A model generated the notes under the pieces. The model saw nothing but the letters and a program-made list of their open reading frames with translations, was not told the origin of the DNA and did not search any database. A stretch of 64,000 nt of DNA from Isochrysis galbana (lineage: Eukaryota > Haptophyta > Isochrysidales > Isochrysidaceae): contig CM030934.1 in assembly GCA_018136815.1 (NCBI GenBank), forward strand, positions 7,524,977 to 7,588,976, written 5' to 3'. This document shows positions 35,470-44,765 of the stretch, piece by piece. The stretch's first letter is position 1, and every line of letters starts with the position of its first letter. Position numbers and translations under genes: made by a program.

Positions 35470-35880
35470 AAAACAGAGGCATGGGGTGCTCTCCGTATGG
35501 GGTTGATGGTTGTGAAGTGCCCTCCCATGTTGGGTGCACTGATGGTAGAGGTTTCCACCATGGGGAGGGCAGCTGAGCTACCCTCCCACATGAGGTGCTC
35601 TTGGGGTGGGAAGGTTTCCCACTGTAGGAGGGGGCCTCAAAGACCCCCTGCATGATGCGCAGAGCCATGGTCCATGGTGGCAACCTGTTCGGTGCCAGTG
35701 CTCGCCACCCCGCGCGCTTGCGCGGGTGTGGTTTGGATGGGTTGGATGGGCTCTGAGAGGGCTTTCTGACGAGCCGCCTCGGGCGGCGTGGGGCGTCCCA
35801 GGTGGGGCGCGGTGGCGAGGGTCGCCTGGGGCTCGGGAGCGGTCGCGGCACGCTCCATAGTTCAAACTATAACAATAGTT
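35470..35880 (-). mobile_element. Mobile-element fragment with proline-rich ORF (MERA family), frameshifted
   Basis: The minus-strand ATG at 35858 starts MERAATAPEPQATLATAP, immediately behind an AT-rich near-palindrome (ACTATTGTTATAGTTTGAAC). The downstream part matches 62281-62700: atggtggaaacctctaccat and cagtgcacccaaca correspond to the plus-strand copy's atggtggcaacccctaccat. Frame breaks split the protein. The function of this ORF is unknown. Confidence 0.6.
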
Positions 35881-35917
35881 TTAGCTGCTTTGTATATTGT
35901 ATGTAGTAGTATAATAT

Positions 35918-36050
35918 ATGCCCCGCGCCCCGCGCCCCGCGCCCCGCGCGCGGCTCCGCTGCCCCGCTCCCCGCTCCCCCCGCGCGCGGCCCCGCGCTAC
36001 GCTCCCTTGTGACCGTGCTGCGCGACCCCCCCCCCCTCTCCCTCTCTCCT
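35918..36050. repeat. GC-rich CCCCGCGC simple repeat
   Basis: ccccgcg reiterated, followed by C runs. No coding support. Confidence 0.75.
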
Positions 36051-36186
36051 CCCTCATCCCATGTTCAACCCCAACGTCGACCGTGCCTTGCGCGCGCGCG
36101 CGTGCAGCCGACGGGGCAGGCGAGGCAGACCGTGCCGACACCCCGCGGCAGGAGAGGGCACCCACGGCCCCTAGATGCGTGTGCAA

Positions 36187-36291
36187 AGTGCTGGATGGAC
36201 TCCTGATGTTGCGAAGTGGGATAGCGACGACGATGATGACGACGAAGATGATTGGATTGGTGACGAGGGTGCTAGTCCAAGTGAGGAAACC
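36187..36291 (+). CDS. Possible exon encoding an acidic segment
   Basis: A 35-codon stretch reading SAGWTPDVAKWDSDDDDDDE then DDWIGDEGASPSEET ends exactly at a strong donor (GTGCGTAAGT). No partner exon is identified. It could be a fragment of a mobile element or of a lost gene. Low confidence. Confidence 0.25.
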
Positions 36292-36379
36292 GTGCGTAAG
36301 TTATTTGTCTAACTATTAGCTAATAGCAAAAGTGCTCGTTGGGTGCGCACGGCAGCGCGCCACGCGCAGGGCGCGCGCG

Positions 36380-36496
36380 TAGCTGCTATAAACACGGTGG
36401 CCAAACAGGAGGGGGTTTGAAACACGGCAAAACACGGCTGTGTTTGGCTTTTGTAGAAACACGGTAAACACGTGTTTCGTGTTTCCCAGCTAGGTA
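36380..36496. mobile_element. Word-patch element, AAACACG/CGTGTTT, third copy
   Basis: Repeats AAACACGG/CGTGTTT and ends cgtgtttcccagctagg, the complement of the start of the 33657 element and of the CCTAG(A/C)TGGGAAA terminus at 33467. It contains ggctgtgtttggcttttgtag, parallel to the other two copies. Confidence 0.55.
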
Positions 36497-37200
36497 TGTA
36501 AGGGTTTGTGAGAGTTGTGAGTGTTGTAGAATCACCGTGCCCCAGAGGTATCTTAGTGAGATCTCTAGTGCTCCCAGTTGTCCCAGGTCCCAGGTCCTGG
36601 TCCCTATCACTGTAGCACTCATTGACTCTCTGTCTGGCTCATGCCCGCGCGGAATATCCTGAATATTTCTGCCAGGGCCTAGACGCTAGAGAGAAGTCAG
36701 AAGTCCGTCGGGGAGAGAACTCTCGGCTTACAGGCTGGACCGCCCGCAGCTCTCGGTGCCTCCCCCTCCCCCCCCTTTCATGTATATGTGTAGGTTTTGG
36801 TGTTCCACACTTATGTATCCAACGGTCGCTACATCCCGAAGAAAACCAACCTTCAAGAATTTTTATTTAGCCATCTGTAGAAAACCCAAAACCCGAGCGA
36901 TTTTCCCCTTCTAATAGAACTTCTAAGAAAATAATAGTTGGTGTCCACGAGTAGCGTTCTTGCAAAGCCGGAAGTCTTTGACACCAGAAATGGGCGATCG
37001 GCTCCGCAGGAGAGCGCGATCAAAGATCGATGCAGCCCCGGCGGGCACCGACGAGGGTTGGTGGCTGGCGTAACCCCTTTGTACGCCACTGTGCAGACGC
37101 CATTCTCATTTTCTTTCGTGGGGCGGGCGAGGGGTTTCATCGAAGGGGGGAGGGCATTTGCCGTGTCAGGTAGGGGAGATCCTGGGAAAATGGTACTTCG
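36497..37200. other. Intergenic, mostly unassigned
   Basis: Contains tatcctgaatatttctgcca (about 36656), the inverted relative of 43517 (ggcagaaatatccggatat). Otherwise no gene; a 95-codon minus-strand frame (36853-37140) has no recognisable features. Confidence 0.45.
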
Positions 37201-38184
37201 TTACGCAAATTGAATGACTGGGCTATACAGATCTGCGCCTATCAGCTCTTCGCGTAGAAATGTATGAAAGTGCATTGACATTGCATCAAGCAAAAGTGTG
37301 GTAGGCAGACGCTCGGACGGCTCGACGTCCACATTCGACACTCAACCAATACCGTACCCGCCGTGCCGCCGCGACTTACCTGGCTTGATGTTCGGGGCAC
37401 CGCGGTCCTTCTTCCTCCCCTTTGCCACCTGACCCGTTTTTTGCTCAGCAGTCTGCAACGCCACCGCGAGGCCCTTTGCGAGCGCCTTTGCCTCTGAGCG
37501 CGGTCGACGCCATGCGATGGCGTACATGGGCAGCCTGTAGATTGGGTCACGCAAATACGCCTCCGCCAGCTCCGCCAGGCGGAACTGCCCCTCAGCGCCA
37601 TCCACCAAGTTGCCGTACGCCGGACGCCCATCCTCGTCACCACCCATACCTACAGCCCACTGCTCCGCTTCGATGACGCCGTCCGCTGCGTCGGGCACGT
37701 TGGTGAGACAGAAGGCCGCCGCAGCCTCAAAGAACGGCGGTGTCCGAAGCGGCGCGAGGTCGACGACGACCTCATCGCTCCCGTCGCGCGACTTGTGCAA
37801 ATAGATGGCGGGAACGCCGCGCGCATCGCACCAGCTACGATAGGTGTTGACGAGTGGTGAGGCAGAGCGCTCGCGGCGCCATCCAGAGCCTGCAATCTCG
37901 ATGAAACCCTTGGCACGCGCCGCGTCATACAGCACGCGCTCCTCCTCGTTGAGCCGGTGTGGCACGCCACGCGAGCCGGTGCCCTTTTGCTTCGCATTGC
38001 GGCCCCATGAGATTCGGTCGACGTCGTCGATGGTGGGGCGCCAGCAGTCTCGCTCGGCGACGGGAGGCTCGACGGCCGCGAGGCAGCACAGTACAAGAGC
38101 GTTCCGCGCAGCCCGCGAGCCCCCGAGCCAGCTCGCGGTGGAGCTAGGCGGCCCACCGCCGGGGCGCAGCGAGCCAAGCGCCAT
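37201..38184 (-). CDS. Unrecognised conserved-looking protein, two exons
   Basis: Minus-strand ATG at 38184 (MALGSLRPGGGPP). Exon 1 runs to 37380 and ends at a consensus donor (G|GTAAGT). A possible terminal exon at 37201-37232 (acceptor GCGCAG, in phase, stop TAA) gives a protein of about 279 residues; that second exon is a guess. The body is rich in ordered, non-repetitive sequence: WRPTIDDVDRISWGRNAKQK, GVPHRLNEEERVLYDAARAK, an Ala-rich helix around FFEAAAAFCLTNVPD, and a Lys-rich end (GRKKDRGAPNIKPG). It has a hydrophobic Ala/Leu patch (NALVLCCLAAVE) near residue 35. I cannot name the family. It is divergently oriented from the SET-fusion gene, with only 700 bp, mostly GA repeat, between the start codons. 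Confidence 0.6.
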
Positions 38185-38267
38185 CTCCGCGAAACTTCCC
38201 GCCGGGCCACGCGAAAGAAGTGGTCGTGAAGTCGTGAATTGTGAATGAATGAATACTCTACCTATTC

Positions 38268-38285
38268 CTAGAGAGAGAGAGAGCG

Positions 38286-38338
<53 letters not shown>

Positions 38339-38401
38339 AGAGGGAGAGAGGGAGAGAGGGAGAGAGAGAAGAGAGAGGGAGAGAGAGAGAGAGAGAAGAG
38401 A

Positions 38402-38445
<44 letters not shown>

Positions 38446-38527
38446 AGAGGGAGAGAGGGAGAGAGAGAAGAGAGAGGGAGAGAGAGAGAGAGAGAAGAGA
38501 GAGGGAGAGAGAGAGAGAGAGAAGAGA

Positions 38528-38585
<58 letters not shown>

Positions 38586-38789
38586 AGAGGGAGAGAGGGA
38601 GAGAGAGAAGAGAGAGGGAGAGAGAGAGAGAGAGAAGAGAGAGGGAGAGAGAGAGAGAAAGAGAGAAGAGAGAGAGGGAGAGAGAGAGAAGAGAGAGAAA
38701 GAAAGAGAGAAGAGAGAGAGGGAGAGAGAGAAAGAGAGAAGAGAGAGGGAGAGAGAGAGAGAAGAGAGAGGAAGGGAGAGAGAGAGAGA

Positions 38790-38857
<68 letters not shown>

Positions 38858-38860
38858 CAA
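38268..38860. repeat. ~590-bp GA/CT microsatellite between divergent genes
   Basis: Almost uninterrupted (GA)n with aagagagaggga interruptions, placed between the start codons at 38184 (minus) and 38885 (plus). It yields long spurious Arg/Glu and Ser/Leu reading frames. It could act as a shared promoter element, judged by position only. Confidence 0.92.
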
Positions 38861-38884
38861 GGCGGAGGCGGAAAGAGGACGCGG

Positions 38885-40273
38885 ATGATGGGGCACTCTA
38901 CTCTCTCTGTGCTCCTCTTCTCCCTCGCCAGCACGGTGGAGAGTGTAGCGCCGGTGGGTGGGCTAGGCGGACTGGCCCGGCTCGGCGCCACTGGTGCCCT
39001 CCTCGGACCTGCCGTCGACGCCGTCCACAACCAGGCGCTGCTCGTGTACGACAAGCTGCCGCTCAGCGTCTCTCTGCCTCTCGGCACTGCGCAGACCTCG
39101 CTGCTCGTGCCGCCGCTCCTCTTCGTCGCGTACGCTGTGCTCGGGGGAGTCCTCCCCACATTCTCCGCCAATCTCCTGCCAAGCCACGAGCCGGAGCTCC
39201 CGCCCGCTGGAGGCTCGCCCGCCACACGTGGGCTGCTTGCTGTTAGCTCGACGGTTTGCATCATCAAGCTCTCAGAGGTCCTTGTCAGTGCCACCACCCT
39301 CCCGTCGGGTGCCGTGCTCGCGGCGTTGACGGCCATGTGTTTTATGCAGTGGAAGCTGCTGGACGGAAGGATTTCATCGCTCGTGCTGGCCGCTGTGGCA
39401 GCCGTTGGCGGGCCACTCGCAGAGCTGCCCTTGATGAAGCTAGGATGCTGGCATTACATCAGCCCAGATTATTGGCCTCTCGCCGCCTTCGGGTTTGGCC
39501 CTGAAGTGCCGGGGGCAGAGTGGGCGGGCCTATCCCTCATTACGGGCCCTTGTTACGCATGCGTCACGACAGACGCCATTGCCCTTGGCCGGTGGTACGC
39601 CTGGAGCGGGAGTGCCGATGTCAACGGGCCGTCTTCACCTGCTATCACGACTGTGGACTCCTTGAATGGGTCCACACGATCAGACTCACCAACAGCCGCT
39701 CCCAGTGATGCGCGTACTGGGCGTACTCCTCGCATGTCGTTGACGTGTGAAGTGCGGGAACCGCTGGTGACGGTGAAACCATCTGAGGCAAAAGGACTTG
39801 GCGCGTTTGCTGCTCAACGAATCCCACGCGGCGCGTTCGTTTGCACGTATCGCGGTGAACTTCTCAGCAAGAATGAGGCTGCGTCACGCTACTACGATAG
39901 AGATGCACACTATCTCTTCCGATTGAGCGAGGACTGCTTCGTCGACGCGTCTGCCTCGGATCACTTTTCTAAACGCATCAATCACGCGCGGCATGGCACG
40001 CTCGATGCCGTCAAAGACGGGGATGAGATTGTCTTCTTCGCCTCTCGAGATCTCGAGTTTGGGGAGGAGCTCACATTTGATTACGGCGAAGAGTTCTGGA
40101 TTGCCGCAGCTCACTGGCCCGCACCTGACACCGATGATCGTGCTTACTTGCTCCGTCGGATGTGTTCACCGCACACCGTGCGTCGAGCCTCAAGGGTGAT
40201 TGGCCCATTGTGGAGTAACCTCGTGTTACCTTTGACGCTGCCGGCTGCAGTCTGTACTCTGATGTTGTGGTGA
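38885..40273 (+). CDS. INSIG-like multi-pass membrane protein fused to a SET-domain methyltransferase
   Basis: 462 residues from tandem ATGs at 38885/38888. Residues about 28-235 form several hydrophobic helices with INSIG-family phrases: LGPAVDAVHNQALLVYDKLP, VPPLLFVAYAVLGGVLP, GGPLAELPLMKLGCWHYISP, and ITGPCYACVTTDAIALGRWY. After a Ser/Thr-rich linker, residues about 295-407 are a SET domain: GLGAFA, VCTYRGELL, YLFRLSEDCFVDAS, RINHARHG (in place of NHSC) and EELTFDYGEEFW. A hydrophobic C-terminal tail ends the protein. SET domains transfer methyl groups from SAM to lysine, while INSIG proteins sit in the ER membrane and bind sterol regulators (family knowledge). The fusion predicts a membrane-tethered lysine methyltransferase. 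There is no post-SET cysteine cluster. No introns. GA repeat lies upstream. Confidence 0.8.
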   Translation: MMGHSTLSVLLFSLASTVESVAPVGGLGGLARLGATGALLGPAVDAVHNQALLVYDKLPLSVSLPLGTAQTSLLVPPLLFVAYAVLGGVLPTFSANLLPSHEPELPPAGGSPATRGLLAVSSTVCIIKLSEVLVSATTLPSGAVLAALTAMCFMQWKLLDGRISSLVLAAVAAVGGPLAELPLMKLGCWHYISPDYWPLAAFGFGPEVPGAEWAGLSLITGPCYACVTTDAIALGRWYAWSGSADVNGPSSPAITTVDSLNGSTRSDSPTAAPSDARTGRTPRMSLTCEVREPLVTVKPSEAKGLGAFAAQRIPRGAFVCTYRGELLSKNEAASRYYDRDAHYLFRLSEDCFVDASASDHFSKRINHARHGTLDAVKDGDEIVFFASRDLEFGEELTFDYGEEFWIAAAHWPAPDTDDRAYLLRRMCSPHTVRRASRVIGPLWSNLVLPLTLPAAVCTLMLW

Positions 40274-40807
40274 CGCCGATGTGCACTTGAGAGCTTATTC
40301 CGTTATCGCCTATTTTTCACTCAACTGTACCTAAAAAACCTTTTAAACTTCTCGCCTCGCACTTGCTAACCCTTCCCCCCAACCTGTCTTGCGCCTCCTC
40401 CCCGCGTGTTCAACTTAGGGGCTCGGATTGTGGGGGTGGCGGGGCTGAGTGGGGTGCTCCTGTCTCTAGCTGTCCGGTTCTCGCCTTCCTCCTATGCTGT
40501 ATGCTCTGCTAGGTGATAGGTGACTTGAGACTTGTTTCCTCTTACTCTTACCCCTTGATTCGTTGATTCGTGAGTGTGGTGTTGTTGTTGACAGCGGGCC
40601 GCCTGGGCCGCTGGTGCTTCGCGCGTCCTCGGTTCGCGCCTTAGCGTCCCGTCCCCCCCCCCCCCCCCCCCCCCCTTGCGGTCTAGGCGTTCACTGGCGC
40701 AAACGCAAGCGTTCGCTGAACACAAGATGCTCTACAAGGCTGCAGAAATACAATTCTGAACTCGGGGAGAGATCCGTCGGTCGCGCCGCAATTTAAACTG
40801 CCGAGCG
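40274..40807. other. Intergenic, with poly-C run
   Basis: No gene. A ~23-bp C homopolymer (about 40653-40675) precedes the SNM1 gene start by 130 bp. Confidence 0.6.
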
Positions 40808-42475
40808 ATGGTGTCGGCGACGGCGGCGGAGCGGTTGTTGCCGCCTCCGCCGAAGAAGAAGCGCGCACGCGCGGAGTGTGTGGTATGCAGCTGTTGCCTG
40901 GAAAAGGAAGAGCGCCGCGAGAGGATTCTTCACATCATGCAGTGCAAGGAGGGGCGTGCACGACGGAGGGAATCACTCGCGGAGCAGCAGCCGCCGTGTG
41001 CAGCGGCGGCTATCTGTGCGCCGTGCACGCCGCTTGTGGGCGCGTCGGCGGAAAAGATAGAGCAGGTGGGGCAGTTGCGTGACGATGCAATGACACGCAT
41101 GCTTAGCTCGGCACGCCGAGTGTGGGGTAAGGTGCCGACACCCAACGTCTTCGATCGGATGATGGCCGTGGCCAGAGATATGCAGCAGGGGCCAGAGCCA
41201 GAGGCTGCGGCCGAGGAAGAAGCCGAGACGCCGAATCATCGGTCGGGTGGGCGCGGTGGCGCTGGTCGCCGGCGCGCTGGCGGCTCTTCCGGCTGGCGCC
41301 GTGGCGGGGACAGGCCGCTCCAGGCGCACAAGTTTGTGTGTGGCACCCCATTTGTGGTCGATGGCTTCACAGACGGAGCCAAGGATGGGCGTCTCTACTT
41401 CTTGACCCATTTCCACGCTGATCACTACGGTGGGCTGTCCCGGAAGTGGTGCGAAACGCTACAGACTCGGATCCAGTGCTCTTCAATCACCGCCCGCCTG
41501 GTTGTCCGCAAGCTGGGCGTACCCGAGTCGAAGCTCGAACGGCTCCCAATGAACACACCGATCGAGGTTGGCATTGGGAGCTCGCGTGCTACGGTTGAGC
41601 TGATCGACGCAAATCACTGCCCCGGGGCCGTGCTCTTCATATTCCGACTGGCAAATGGACGCACCATCCTACATACTGGCGACTTCCGCTACGAGCCATC
41701 CATGGGCACGCATGTGCTCTCTCGGTTGGGCAGCGATGTCCTTGACACATTATACCTTGACACGACCTACTGCGAACCGCAGCACATTTTCCCAACGCAG
41801 GAGTCTGTGGTGAAACGCGTTCTCGCCGAGTGCAGACTGCTCCTTGAATCGAAGCGCACGCTAGTCCTCTTTGGCGCATACACCATAGGCAAAGAACGTA
41901 TCTTCTTAGAGGTGGCGCGGCAGCTCAATGTCCGATTGCACGTTTGCAGCCCTCGGCTCTCCACGCTCGCCTGCCTCGACCTCTCACCCAAGGATATGGC
42001 GCGCTTCACGACCGACGCGTCGGCGACAAGGTGCGCAGCCGAATCGCTCAGCCCGTGCACAGCGATGGCGGGGCTCACTTGGCCCGCTTTGTGCCTCAGA
42101 TGGGCCGTGGTGCCGATGGCGTACCTCCGTTTTGACCGGATGCGGGCGATGCTCAAAGAATCCAATGGCCGCTATACCTCGGTGATCGCCTTCCGGCCGA
42201 CCGGGTGGTGCGCCTCCTCATCCGCTGCCGGAAGCAAGCCACAGGGCCGTACGTTGCGTGCCGGACCGCTTCGGATCCATGAGGTGCCGTATTCGGAACA
42301 CTCGTCCTTTGCAGAGCTACAAGCTTGCGTTCGAACGCTCCAGCCGCGCCACATCATCCCGACAGTTGGTCGAGCGTCGACGGCCCGGGAGCAAGTGTGC
42401 CGACTAAAGGGGCCGGGCGCGCCGCCTTTGCAGATGCAGCTTGCAGACCGCATGAGAAGAGGAGGCCACGAGTGA
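40808..42475 (+). CDS. SNM1/PSO2-family DNA crosslink repair nuclease, with compensated frameshift
   Basis: 555 residues as read. Residues 24-50 resemble a UBZ-type zinc finger (CVVC...HIMQC). The metallo-beta-lactamase/beta-CASP core has LTHFHADHYGGLS (HxHxDH, about residue 200), IDANHCPGAVLF, LHTGDFRYEP (metal Asp), YLDTTYCEP, LFGAYTIGKERIF, VIAFRPTGW, PYSEHSSFAEL and the C-terminal IIPTVG. This order is diagnostic of SNM1A/PSO2 exonucleases that process interstrand crosslinks in the nucleus. Between about 42020 and 42133 the expected residues (QPVHSDGGAHLARFVPQ, ending GVPPF) occur in the +1 frame. One base appears lost near 42020-42050 and one T gained in the TTTT run at 42130, after which the frame returns. 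No intron explains it. Confidence 0.9.
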   Translation: MVSATAAERLLPPPPKKKRARAECVVCSCCLEKEERRERILHIMQCKEGRARRRESLAEQQPPCAAAAICAPCTPLVGASAEKIEQVGQLRDDAMTRMLSSARRVWGKVPTPNVFDRMMAVARDMQQGPEPEAAAEEEAETPNHRSGGRGGAGRRRAGGSSGWRRGGDRPLQAHKFVCGTPFVVDGFTDGAKDGRLYFLTHFHADHYGGLSRKWCETLQTRIQCSSITARLVVRKLGVPESKLERLPMNTPIEVGIGSSRATVELIDANHCPGAVLFIFRLANGRTILHTGDFRYEPSMGTHVLSRLGSDVLDTLYLDTTYCEPQHIFPTQESVVKRVLAECRLLLESKRTLVLFGAYTIGKERIFLEVARQLNVRLHVCSPRLSTLACLDLSPKDMARFTTDASATRCAAESLSPCTAMAGLTWPALCLRWAVVPMAYLRFDRMRAMLKESNGRYTSVIAFRPTGWCASSSAAGSKPQGRTLRAGPLRIHEVPYSEHSSFAELQACVRTLQPRHIIPTVGRASTAREQVCRLKGPGAPPLQMQLADRMRRGGHE

Positions 42476-42680
42476 CTTACCGGCTCGGGACGGCCCATTG
42501 ACCAACCTGTAGCTTAGCTTTGGTATTCATATTCTTCTTCCAAAAGTTCATACAAGCCCTCCTATACATACGATTCGGTGTTATCTCGATGAACTTGCTG
42601 TTAATAACGCCAGTACCCCTTGTCTCTTCTCTCTCTGCACTAGGGCGGTCAAATACAAGCAGTGATTTATAACCATCAAC

Positions 42681-43097
42681 ATGCGAACTATCAGTAAACT
42701 AATAGGGTCATGGAGCGCGCGCCGCCTCGCGGCCGCGGCCCTCGCCGCGATGGACGAAGCTTTCGTGGACACGCCGCTGTCGCCGAAGCGACCGCGCCAA
42801 GACGACCCCCCCAGCCAGGTGGGCACAGGAGCCAGCGGGCCACGCCCGCGCACCACCGAGAACGGAGAGAGCACGACCTGCATGCTGGTTGACAGCATGC
42901 AGCACACACAAACCACACCCCACAGCCACACCAGACACACCACACCGGTGGGACGCTCCATCAAGGAAGGCCCCCGGGCCTGGACCCTACACAGCCGCGG
43001 TACCGCCCTCGCGCTCCGGCGCGAGGTGCCGGCCCGGCACCACCACAAGCAGAACCTCAATGGGGGAATGACATACCAAAACATAGGGCGCAACTAA
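42681..43097 (+). mobile_element. MERA-family element fragment (proline-rich ORF)
   Basis: catggagcgcgcgccgcc at 42710 follows an AT-rich leader (aaactaatagggtc). The adjacent frame encodes AMDEAFVDTPLSPKRPRQDD, like MEQSQAKRPRPPEE in the next copy; both have a basic KRPR nuclear-signal-like motif. It is cut at 43093 by the start of another copy. Function unknown. Confidence 0.5.
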
Positions 43098-43516
43098 GTT
43101 TATACTTGGTCGCCATGGAGCGCGCCGGCGCTCCCCTCCTCTCCTTCGGGCCCCCCGCCGCGGGCGCCCAGCCAGTGCCCATGGAGCAGTCGCAGGCGAA
43201 GCGACCGCGTCCCCCGGAAGAGGCCGAGCAGGTAAGCGCGACTCCCATCGCGCCACACGGCCTGTGGCCCCGGCCACACCACCCACAGCAGCCATGCTGG
43301 CCCCCCCCATGGAGGGCAGCAGACTGCAAGCCACACCAGACATCCAACAGACCAGAAGCCAGACGAACCCATTGGGCATGCCTCATGGCAGAGGCCTCTC
43401 CCACCCTGGTGACGGTCGCGCCGCCATGGCGGCGCGGCCCGAGACCGGGTGGCCCTTATGGGCACAAAACACATGCAGCAGCAGATACGCATCACAACAG
43501 ACCACACCAACTAGGC
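43091..43516 (+). mobile_element. MERA-family element copy with palindromic leader
   Basis: The imperfect palindrome aactaagtttatacttggt is followed by cgcc and ATG 43115 (MERAGAPLLSFGPPAAGAQP, then PMEQSQAKRPRPPEEAEQ). A possible donor, caggtaagcg (43231), follows EQ, so the ORF may be the first exon of a longer element gene. No enzyme domain is found. Confidence 0.55.
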
Positions 43517-43645
43517 CTTGGCAGAAATATCCGGATATATCTACTGGATATTTGGGCGAATTTTGGCAGGACTAGCTATCTCTGGATATTTCCATGGGTG
43601 CCCTGGATACTTGGTGGATATTTGGGTGGGTGTGGGGGGTCTACG
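43517..43645. repeat. Word-patch repeat built on GGATATTT/AAATATCC
   Basis: ggcagaaatatccggatat, then ctggatattt, tggatatttcc and ggtggatatttggg; it ends ggggggtctac like the 33657 element. An inverted relative lies at 36650. No coding capacity. Confidence 0.5.
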
Positions 43646-43841
43646 CGCTAAAACAAAACCCTTGCAGAGCAAGAATGAGCGCGTGGCTCGGCTGGGGGTC
43701 ACTAGGAAAGTCCCACACAGAGGATAGGGTAGATTACGTTAATAAAGAGGCTGAATAACTAATACTTACTCGATCGCAGGATGATTACGACAGACACAGA
43801 CAGAGCCTGCGAGCACGCAGCGCCATGCCGCGGCGAGGTGA

Positions 43842-44552
43842 AGCCAGCGCTACGGCGAGTTCACCACACTCCGCATCAATCAGACGGACGTCAAAGTCCG
43901 CGTGAAAATCGAGTCCCTAGAGGAGAAAATCAACAAGCGAGGAGCCTCCTCCCGCAAGTCGCTCTACAACGCCCTGCAAGACGTGGCGGCTCACCTGGTC
44001 GTAGAAGCCGACGGCCGGGCGCAAGCAAAACAAATCACTCTCAGCACACTCATTAAGGCGGTCGAAAAAGTGGGCCTCACCTTCCTCAAGGGCAATCGCG
44101 AACGCATGAAGCTCGAGGGCGGCTCGGGCACGTTTGTGTCCAAGGCGGCCTACTCCACCCGCTGGCATCTATATGTCTCGGCGGGCCAAGGGGCACGCCT
44201 ATGGGAAGCATTAAACACAAATGTGGTGCACAACGTGTTCAAAGACGGCGAATTCACAACGCCCTACAGCAAAGAAGATTGCTCTGCATATGTGGAACAC
44301 TTACCGGAAGCCTTCATACACGAAGGCCGCACAGTCCACAAAAAAGAATTCCTTGAGACATGGGACGAGGTAGTCAGACACGCGAAATCCATACTAGGGC
44401 GGGCGAGAGACTCATCATGCACACGGCGTGCACGGCGTGCGCCTGCCAAAACCTTTTGTCTGCGCATCCGTGACGGCGTGCGGAAACTTCCATGCGCACG
44501 CACGGAGTCCCCGCGGGGGAGCCCGAGGCACACGCATCTTGGCGAAGTGTGA
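43842..44552 (+). CDS. Unrecognised ORF/exon, probably mobile-element derived
   Basis: An open frame from about 43842 with no ATG near its start (an acceptor-like cag precedes it at 43845) reads RYGEFTTLRINQTDVKVRVK, IESLEEKINKRGASSRKSLY, LIKAVEKVGLTFLKGNRERM and HKKEFLETWDEVVRHAKSIL. It is charged and predominantly helical. It runs into the tandem repeat at 44412, so the true end is unclear. Its position among element fragments suggests mobile-element origin, though I recognise no family. Confidence 0.4.
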   Translation, partial: SQRYGEFTTLRINQTDVKVRVKIESLEEKINKRGASSRKSLYNALQDVAAHLVVEADGRAQAKQITLSTLIKAVEKVGLTFLKGNRERMKLEGGSGTFVSKAAYSTRWHLYVSAGQGARLWEALNTNVVHNVFKDGEFTTPYSKEDCSAYVEHLPEAFIHEGRTVHKKEFLETWDEVVRHAKSILGRARDSSCTRRARRAPAKTFCLRIRDGVRKLPCARTESPRGSPRHTHLGEV

Positions 44553-44722
44553 TTGCCACTCATCATGCACACGGCGTGCACGGCGTGCACGGCGGGCGCC
44601 TGCCGAACCCCTTTTCTGCGCAGCCGTGACGGCGTGCGGAAACTTCCATGCGCACGCACGGAGTCCCCGCGGGGAGCCCGAGGCACACGCATCTGGCGAA
44701 GTGTGATTGCCACTCATCATGC
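44412..44722. repeat. Two tandem copies of a ~153-bp repeat
   Basis: Both copies run from actcatcatgcacacggcg through gcggaaacttccatgcgcac and ggagtccccgcgggg to aagtgtgattgccactcatc. The differences are a few bases, mostly run lengths. Confidence 0.85.
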
Positions 44723-44765
44723 AGCATAACAACTTTTTCTTCACGCCGTTCCTTCTTGGCGAAAA

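Noticed and set aside
36853-37140. 95-codon minus-strand gene
   Set aside because: Normal-looking composition but no domain, splice context or repeat relation; probability of chance too high.
37342-39336. A 664-codon minus-strand reading frame with long Ser/Leu repeats
   Set aside because: The middle is the GA microsatellite read as CT. Only the 37380-38184 part has normal composition and a proper ATG and splice donor, so only that is annotated.
42031-42051. A 21-nt GT...AG mini-intron in the SNM1 gene
   Set aside because: Removing 21 nt does not change the frame and so cannot explain the +1-frame conserved residues; too short for an intron.
44412-44722. CRISPR-like or tRNA-bearing repeat
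   Set aside because: Only two long adjacent copies with no spacers, and no cloverleaf or TTCGA-loop pattern; a plain tandem duplication.
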